From NCBI GenBank assembly GCA_050736615.1, contig JBOHWL010000284.1:1-24916 (forward strand): a stretch of 24,916 nt of DNA. The letters are read 5' to 3'. A program made the position numbers and the translations under genes. Numbering within the stretch: the first letter of the stretch is position 1; each line of letters begins with the position of its first letter. This DNA is from JBOHWJ01 sp050736615 (GTDB lineage: Bacteria; Desulfobacterota; Binatia; Binatales; Binataceae). The notes beneath the pieces were generated by a model. The model saw only the letters and a list, made by a program, of their open reading frames with translations, was not told the origin of the DNA and did not search any database. Below, in pieces: positions 21,385 to 24,916 of this stretch.

Positions 21385-23148
21385 TCAGAATCCGCCGGAG
21401 TTCGACGCCGGGCCGGCCAGATGTTCTTGCGCGAATCCGCGCAGCGCATGGATGCCAGGTAGGTCAAGCCGATCCATCAGATCGCGCAAATGGCTGCGCA
21501 GCGTGCCAGGCGCTATCCGGAGCAGCCGAGCGCAATCTCCAGCGCGAATGGTGCGCGTGATAAGTTCCAGAATTTCAGCCTGACGAGGACTAAGCCCATA
21601 ACGAAACTGCACGCGGCGACGTAAGAGCGCGCGTGATTCCCCAAGCTCGACGATTACAGCGAGCCCGCCGGCACCATGCACGTTCGTCAGGGCGACGCCG
21701 TGAAGCTTGATCGCACAACCGCTTCGATTCGAATGAATCACCTCATACGGCATCCCGGTACGTGCGTCGGGATAGCCGCGCGAAAAAAGGAGCTCTCGCA
21801 ACTGCCGGCCTATCACTTCGAAAGCGCTGCTGCGCGCGTCAAGTCTAAAGACCTCGACTCCGTGGCCATCAAATGCGCCGAACTGTCGAAAGATTTCCTC
21901 CGCGCGGGCGTCCATGGCGCGCACACGCCCCTGATCACTCAAATAAACGAGCCCGGCGCCGGGGCTCGCCAACGGGACGAAATCACCGGCCGCAACCTTA
22001 GGCGCCTCGATCGCGCGCGCCACGGACAGACCGTGGCGGATGTCGCGAGCGATAGTGGCGGCAAAGCGCGCATCATCCTCGGTGAATGGCTTCATCTGTT
22101 CGCTGCGCCAGATTGAGCAGCGAAAATCAGCGCGACCGTTTTCGAGCCACCCCAGACTGAGCAGATGATGCTGCCGGTTGGGCCGAAACACCTCGTTGTA
22201 TCCGGCGGAGCGATAGAAGTGCGACAGTGCGACTTCCGCGTGGCGCAAGACCGGGCGCGATGTTGACATCGGGCCAGGCGGCCGAATCATTCCGCTAACC
22301 TCCGGACCCGCTTCGGGTCCGTAGCGCTGATACGCCAGCAAGGACGTGGCCGGATCAAATCCTCTCGCCACCAACCGCGGCGTCGCCATCGAGTGACCCG
22401 GTCCTGACAAAAACGTCTGATTCGGTCCGCTCGGAATCGCCTCCTCGATCAGCTCAAGCAGCGTGCTTACTAAGGACTGCGCCGGTAACCCGGATATGGC
22501 GAGACGGCGGATTCGTCTCAGCGCTTCGTGTCTGACCTGAGACTGCGAGCGCACGGGCGGTGGCGCTCTGTGGGGCGGGTCAGGCAGCGGCGCGGCGGCC
22601 TTTGGCGGCCGGCCGTCGGAGACCCCGAGATGCCTCAGTATGCGGCGGCAGTGGCGCACGCTGACACGCAGCCGATAGCGGCCGCTCAGATGGCGGGCGA
22701 GCGTTGCGCCACCCCAATGGTCAGCCGCGAGGCCAAATCGCCTTGGCGAAGACCTCAGGTCGCGAACGAGCTGTGCGCGCTTTTCCTGCCTAAGCCTTTG
22801 CAATACGGTCTTCCCGCAAAGCTCGAGCGCGGCGACTCCATCTTCCCGGACCTTGGCCGTCCAGCGCCTGACGGTTCGAACCGAAACGTGAGCCGCACTC
22901 GCCACCTGGGCGATGGGTTCACCTTGCAACACCGCATCCAGGGCTTCCAGCCGCCGCTGATAATCTCTCTCATTACCAGGGCGCAGCCGTGCAGCCCGAA
23001 TCTTTCGTGTGAGTGCAAGAGTCCGCATGGTGGCAAATCCGTGCGACAACGCGCGGTCACGCGGTGACAGCGCATGTCCGCCCGCAAATCTTTTGTATTG
23101 TTTACAGATAGCCGCTTCGGCTAGAGCAAGCAAATCGACGTTTGGCAC
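21385..23148 (-). CDS. LuxR-type regulator fused to an IS630-transposase-like DNA-binding N-terminus
   Basis: Probable transcription factor of 587 residues. Residues ~62-110 (LEALDAVLQGEPIAQVASAAHVSVRTVRRW) form a helix-turn-helix like the N-terminus of IS630/Tc1 transposases. Residues ~120-178 (GGATLARHLSGRYRLRVSVR then HCRRILRHLGV) are the second, winged HTH of that family. A Pro-rich linker (~180-200) leads to a sensor-like region (~205-375, GAF-like) and a PAS-like one (~395-500), then a LuxR HTH (FRYGLSPRQAEILELITRTI, ~515-575). The DDE catalytic domain is absent, so it is not a transposase. The start is GTG at 23148 without a clear ribosome site; ATG at 23028 is an alternative. It diverges from the cytochrome gene, its most likely target. 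Confidence 0.85.
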   Translation of the reverse strand: MPNVDLLALAEAAICKQYKRFAGGHALSPRDRALSHGFATMRTLALTRKIRAARLRPGNERDYQRRLEALDAVLQGEPIAQVASAAHVSVRTVRRWTAKVREDGVAALELCGKTVLQRLRQEKRAQLVRDLRSSPRRFGLAADHWGGATLARHLSGRYRLRVSVRHCRRILRHLGVSDGRPPKAAAPLPDPPHRAPPPVRSQSQVRHEALRRIRRLAISGLPAQSLVSTLLELIEEAIPSGPNQTFLSGPGHSMATPRLVARGFDPATSLLAYQRYGPEAGPEVSGMIRPPGPMSTSRPVLRHAEVALSHFYRSAGYNEVFRPNRQHHLLSLGWLENGRADFRCSIWRSEQMKPFTEDDARFAATIARDIRHGLSVARAIEAPKVAAGDFVPLASPGAGLVYLSDQGRVRAMDARAEEIFRQFGAFDGHGVEVFRLDARSSAFEVIGRQLRELLFSRGYPDARTGMPYEVIHSNRSGCAIKLHGVALTNVHGAGGLAVIVELGESRALLRRRVQFRYGLSPRQAEILELITRTIRAGDCARLLRIAPGTLRSHLRDLMDRLDLPGIHALRGFAQEHLAGPASNSGGF

Positions 23149-23248
23149 GAATAACGCGGCGGCTTAGAAGCACCGGCTGGAGGGATGCGCGGAGTCGAGC
23201 CAAGTGAACCCAACGTCGATTCAAAACCAGGATTTCAAGATTAAGAGC

Positions 23249-24778
23249 ATGAAAAAGCGAATTTTAGTGTGCCTAATAATGTTCGTTGCCTTGATCACCG
23301 GTGGGATTGCATTGGGCCAGGCCGATCCTCCCGAGATGCCTCAATGGGCAGTGATCGTGCACCAACTTGCGCTTAGGGCTCACGGCTCAGTGCATGCCAA
23401 CGGGTCCACCGGAATATTTCCGCCGGTAATCCCCGAACGCTTTCGCAGCGCCGATGCCGATGGCGCGGTGGAGACCTATAACCTTGACGCGCCAACGAAC
23501 ACGCGCGGGAATCCATTTTTTCAAAGCCTGGGCACCAATGGGCGGGCTTGCGTAACCTGCCACGAGCCGCGAAGCGCTTGGGGCGTTAGCGCCGCGTCGA
23601 TTCAACAGCGCTTCTATCAGAGCCGCGGCACGGATCCGATCTTCCGAGTGGTGGACGGAGCGACTTGCGACAATAGCGACGTGAGTTCTTTTGACGCCAT
23701 GCGCAAAGCCTACAGCCTGTTGCTTACAAAAGGGCTGATTCGGATTTTTCTGCCACTCCCCGACACTCAACTTGGGTCCAACCCTCCTCAGCCCAGGGAT
23801 TATGAAATCGTCGCCGTTAACGACCCCTATGGCTGCACGGATTTGTCCTCGGTCCCCGCGATAGTGTCGGTGTATCGGCGGCCGCTGCCCGCGGCAAATT
23901 TGCGCTTTTTAACCGGTTGCCCGCAAAGCGACCCATCATGCAGTCCGCTATCCATTATGTGGGACGGAAGAGAGCCGAACCTGAGGAGCCAGGCGCTGGA
24001 TGCCACTTTGGGGCACGCGCAGGCGCTGAATCCCCCTTCAGACGAGCAGTTAGCGCAAATCGTGAATTTCGAGTCGCATATTTACGATGCCCAGGAGCGC
24101 GATAGAATCGCCGGCAGCTTGCACAAAAAAGACGCCAACGGCGGTCCGTCCTTCCTTTCGCGCCAGGACTTTACAATCGGAATCAATGATTCGCTGAGTC
24201 CGAATTTCGATAATGCCGTCTTCACTCTCTACGATACCTGGCGCAACCTGGCGGCCTCGCCCAAGCGAGGTGCGGCGCGGGCGGCGATAGCCCGCGGCGA
24301 GGCGCTCTTCAACACGAGGCAGTTCACAATCAGCAATGTGAACGGCCTTAATTTGCTGGCGGCCGATCCGGTTGGAGCAACCCCGGTCACTGGCACCTGC
24401 ACGACGTGCCATGACTCGCCCAACGTGGGCAACCATTCCAGCAAACTCGCGCTTGATATCGGCGTCGCGGACGCCGCGCCTCCGGTTCTCGACGTGACGA
24501 ACTTGCCACTTTTCACCGTACAGTGCATCGCGGGTCCGCTCGCCGGCCAGAGCTTCGAGGTCACCGACCTGGGGCGCGCATTGATCAGCGGAAGATGCGC
24601 CGACGTGGGCAAGATGAAGGGGCCTATCCTGCGCGGGCTGGCGGCGCGTGCGCCGTATTTTCATAACGGCTCGGCGGCGACCCTCGCGGATGTCGTTGAG
24701 TTCTATAACCAGCGCTTCAGCATCGGGTTCAGCGATCAGGAAAAGGCTGATCTGGTGGCCTTCCTCCAAGCACTCTGA
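23249..24778 (+). CDS. Diheme cytochrome c peroxidase / MauG-like protein
   Basis: Periplasmic diheme protein of 509 residues from ATG 23249, chosen because MKKRILVCLIMFVALITGGI forms a clean signal peptide ending near GQA; a GTG at 23204 would only add a non-hydrophobic leader. There are two c-heme motifs: C101-V-T-C104-H105 (NGRACVTCHEPRSAWG) and C384-T-T-C387-H388 (TGTCTTCHDSPNVGNH). KMKGPILRGLAARAPYFHNG (Met456) and the following LADVVEFYNQRF are the characteristic C-terminal CCP/MauG block. Extra paired cysteines (about 140, 196, 224, 231) suggest disulphides. An insertion of roughly 150 residues lies between the hemes, longer than in classical CCP. Substrate, peroxide or an organic donor, is unknown. 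Confidence 0.9.
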   Translation: MKKRILVCLIMFVALITGGIALGQADPPEMPQWAVIVHQLALRAHGSVHANGSTGIFPPVIPERFRSADADGAVETYNLDAPTNTRGNPFFQSLGTNGRACVTCHEPRSAWGVSAASIQQRFYQSRGTDPIFRVVDGATCDNSDVSSFDAMRKAYSLLLTKGLIRIFLPLPDTQLGSNPPQPRDYEIVAVNDPYGCTDLSSVPAIVSVYRRPLPAANLRFLTGCPQSDPSCSPLSIMWDGREPNLRSQALDATLGHAQALNPPSDEQLAQIVNFESHIYDAQERDRIAGSLHKKDANGGPSFLSRQDFTIGINDSLSPNFDNAVFTLYDTWRNLAASPKRGAARAAIARGEALFNTRQFTISNVNGLNLLAADPVGATPVTGTCTTCHDSPNVGNHSSKLALDIGVADAAPPVLDVTNLPLFTVQCIAGPLAGQSFEVTDLGRALISGRCADVGKMKGPILRGLAARAPYFHNGSAATLADVVEFYNQRFSIGFSDQEKADLVAFLQAL

Positions 24779-24916
24779 TCGTGAAGAAGCAAGCGGGAGC
24801 AGCCACCCTAGCGTAGCTGATAGAGGCGCTCTCGTCGGCGACTGACGATCCGCGAATGCCGATCGCGTATGCGCGGGCGTGTGTGGGCGCGGTGACTTTG
24901 AGACGCCTTGCGGTGC
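24779..24916. other. Tail of window without a supported gene
   Basis: No reading frame here has a credible start, length or family signal. A short GTG-started peptide just after the cytochrome gene ends after about 10 codons. Any downstream gene begins beyond the window. Confidence 0.5.

Noticed and set aside
24050..24769. A 239-codon minus-strand frame opposite the cytochrome gene
   Set aside because: Overlaps the heme motifs and CCP block of the plus-strand gene and has no recognisable domain.

Overview
The window is a GC-rich (about 60%) bacterial chromosome segment with mostly housekeeping and catabolic genes. It carries no phage, CRISPR array, rRNA or recognisable tRNA. A coproheme decarboxylase (HemQ/ChdC), a fused EtfB-EtfA flavoprotein, a formyl-CoA transferase-like/ThDP-enzyme/amidohydrolase cluster, B12 genes and a SelW-like selenoprotein together suggest an uncultivated soil or sediment bacterium. 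Binatota, Acidobacteria or a deltaproteobacterial relative would fit, but this is inference and no marker gene here fixes the phylum.

Layout. 1-1493 (minus): a corrinoid/iron-siderophore ABC uptake pair, binding protein then FecCD permease, the latter cut by the window edge. 1613-4297 (plus): fused electron transfer flavoprotein followed by a glycine-zipper lipoprotein. 4324-4532: a palindromic repeat. 4558-10350 (minus): a probable operon running ThDP lyase/decarboxylase, Frc-like CoA transferase, amidohydrolase, then cobyric acid synthase. 10459-13105 (plus): an internally duplicated ExxE membrane protein, a small membrane protein, a SnoaL-like protein and RluD. 13263-13383: debris of an alpha/beta hydrolase gene. 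13601-14935 (minus): an M23-type lipoprotein.

15268-15793 holds two genes that simple ORF calling misses or obscures: a 50-residue charged protein (minus) and, divergent from it, a 75-residue SelW/Rdx-family selenoprotein. Its CxxU motif is encoded by an in-frame UGA, followed 14 bases later by a perfect 8-bp hairpin with a G-starting loop, as expected for a bacterial SECIS. 15852-17488 (minus) is a PBP4/DacB-type peptidase split by a one-base deficit in a G run. 17600-18448 (minus) is HemQ. 18481-18930 is a cluster of palindromic repeats and a MITE-like element. 18929-20769 (minus) is an APC amino acid permease and a small HCxxGxxR phosphatase. 20932-21279 is a basic coiled-coil protein. 21385-24778 is a divergent pair: a LuxR-type regulator carrying an IS630-transposase-like DNA-binding N-terminus, and a diheme cytochrome c peroxidase/MauG-like protein.

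How the genes work together: the B12 uptake pair and CobQ both serve corrinoid supply but lie in separate transcription units. The ThDP enzyme and Frc-like transferase probably form one formyl-CoA or oxalyl-CoA pathway, and Etf would pass electrons from acyl-CoA-type dehydrogenases to the quinone pool. The strongest finding is the selenoprotein with its cis elements; the second is the transposase-HTH/LuxR fusion.
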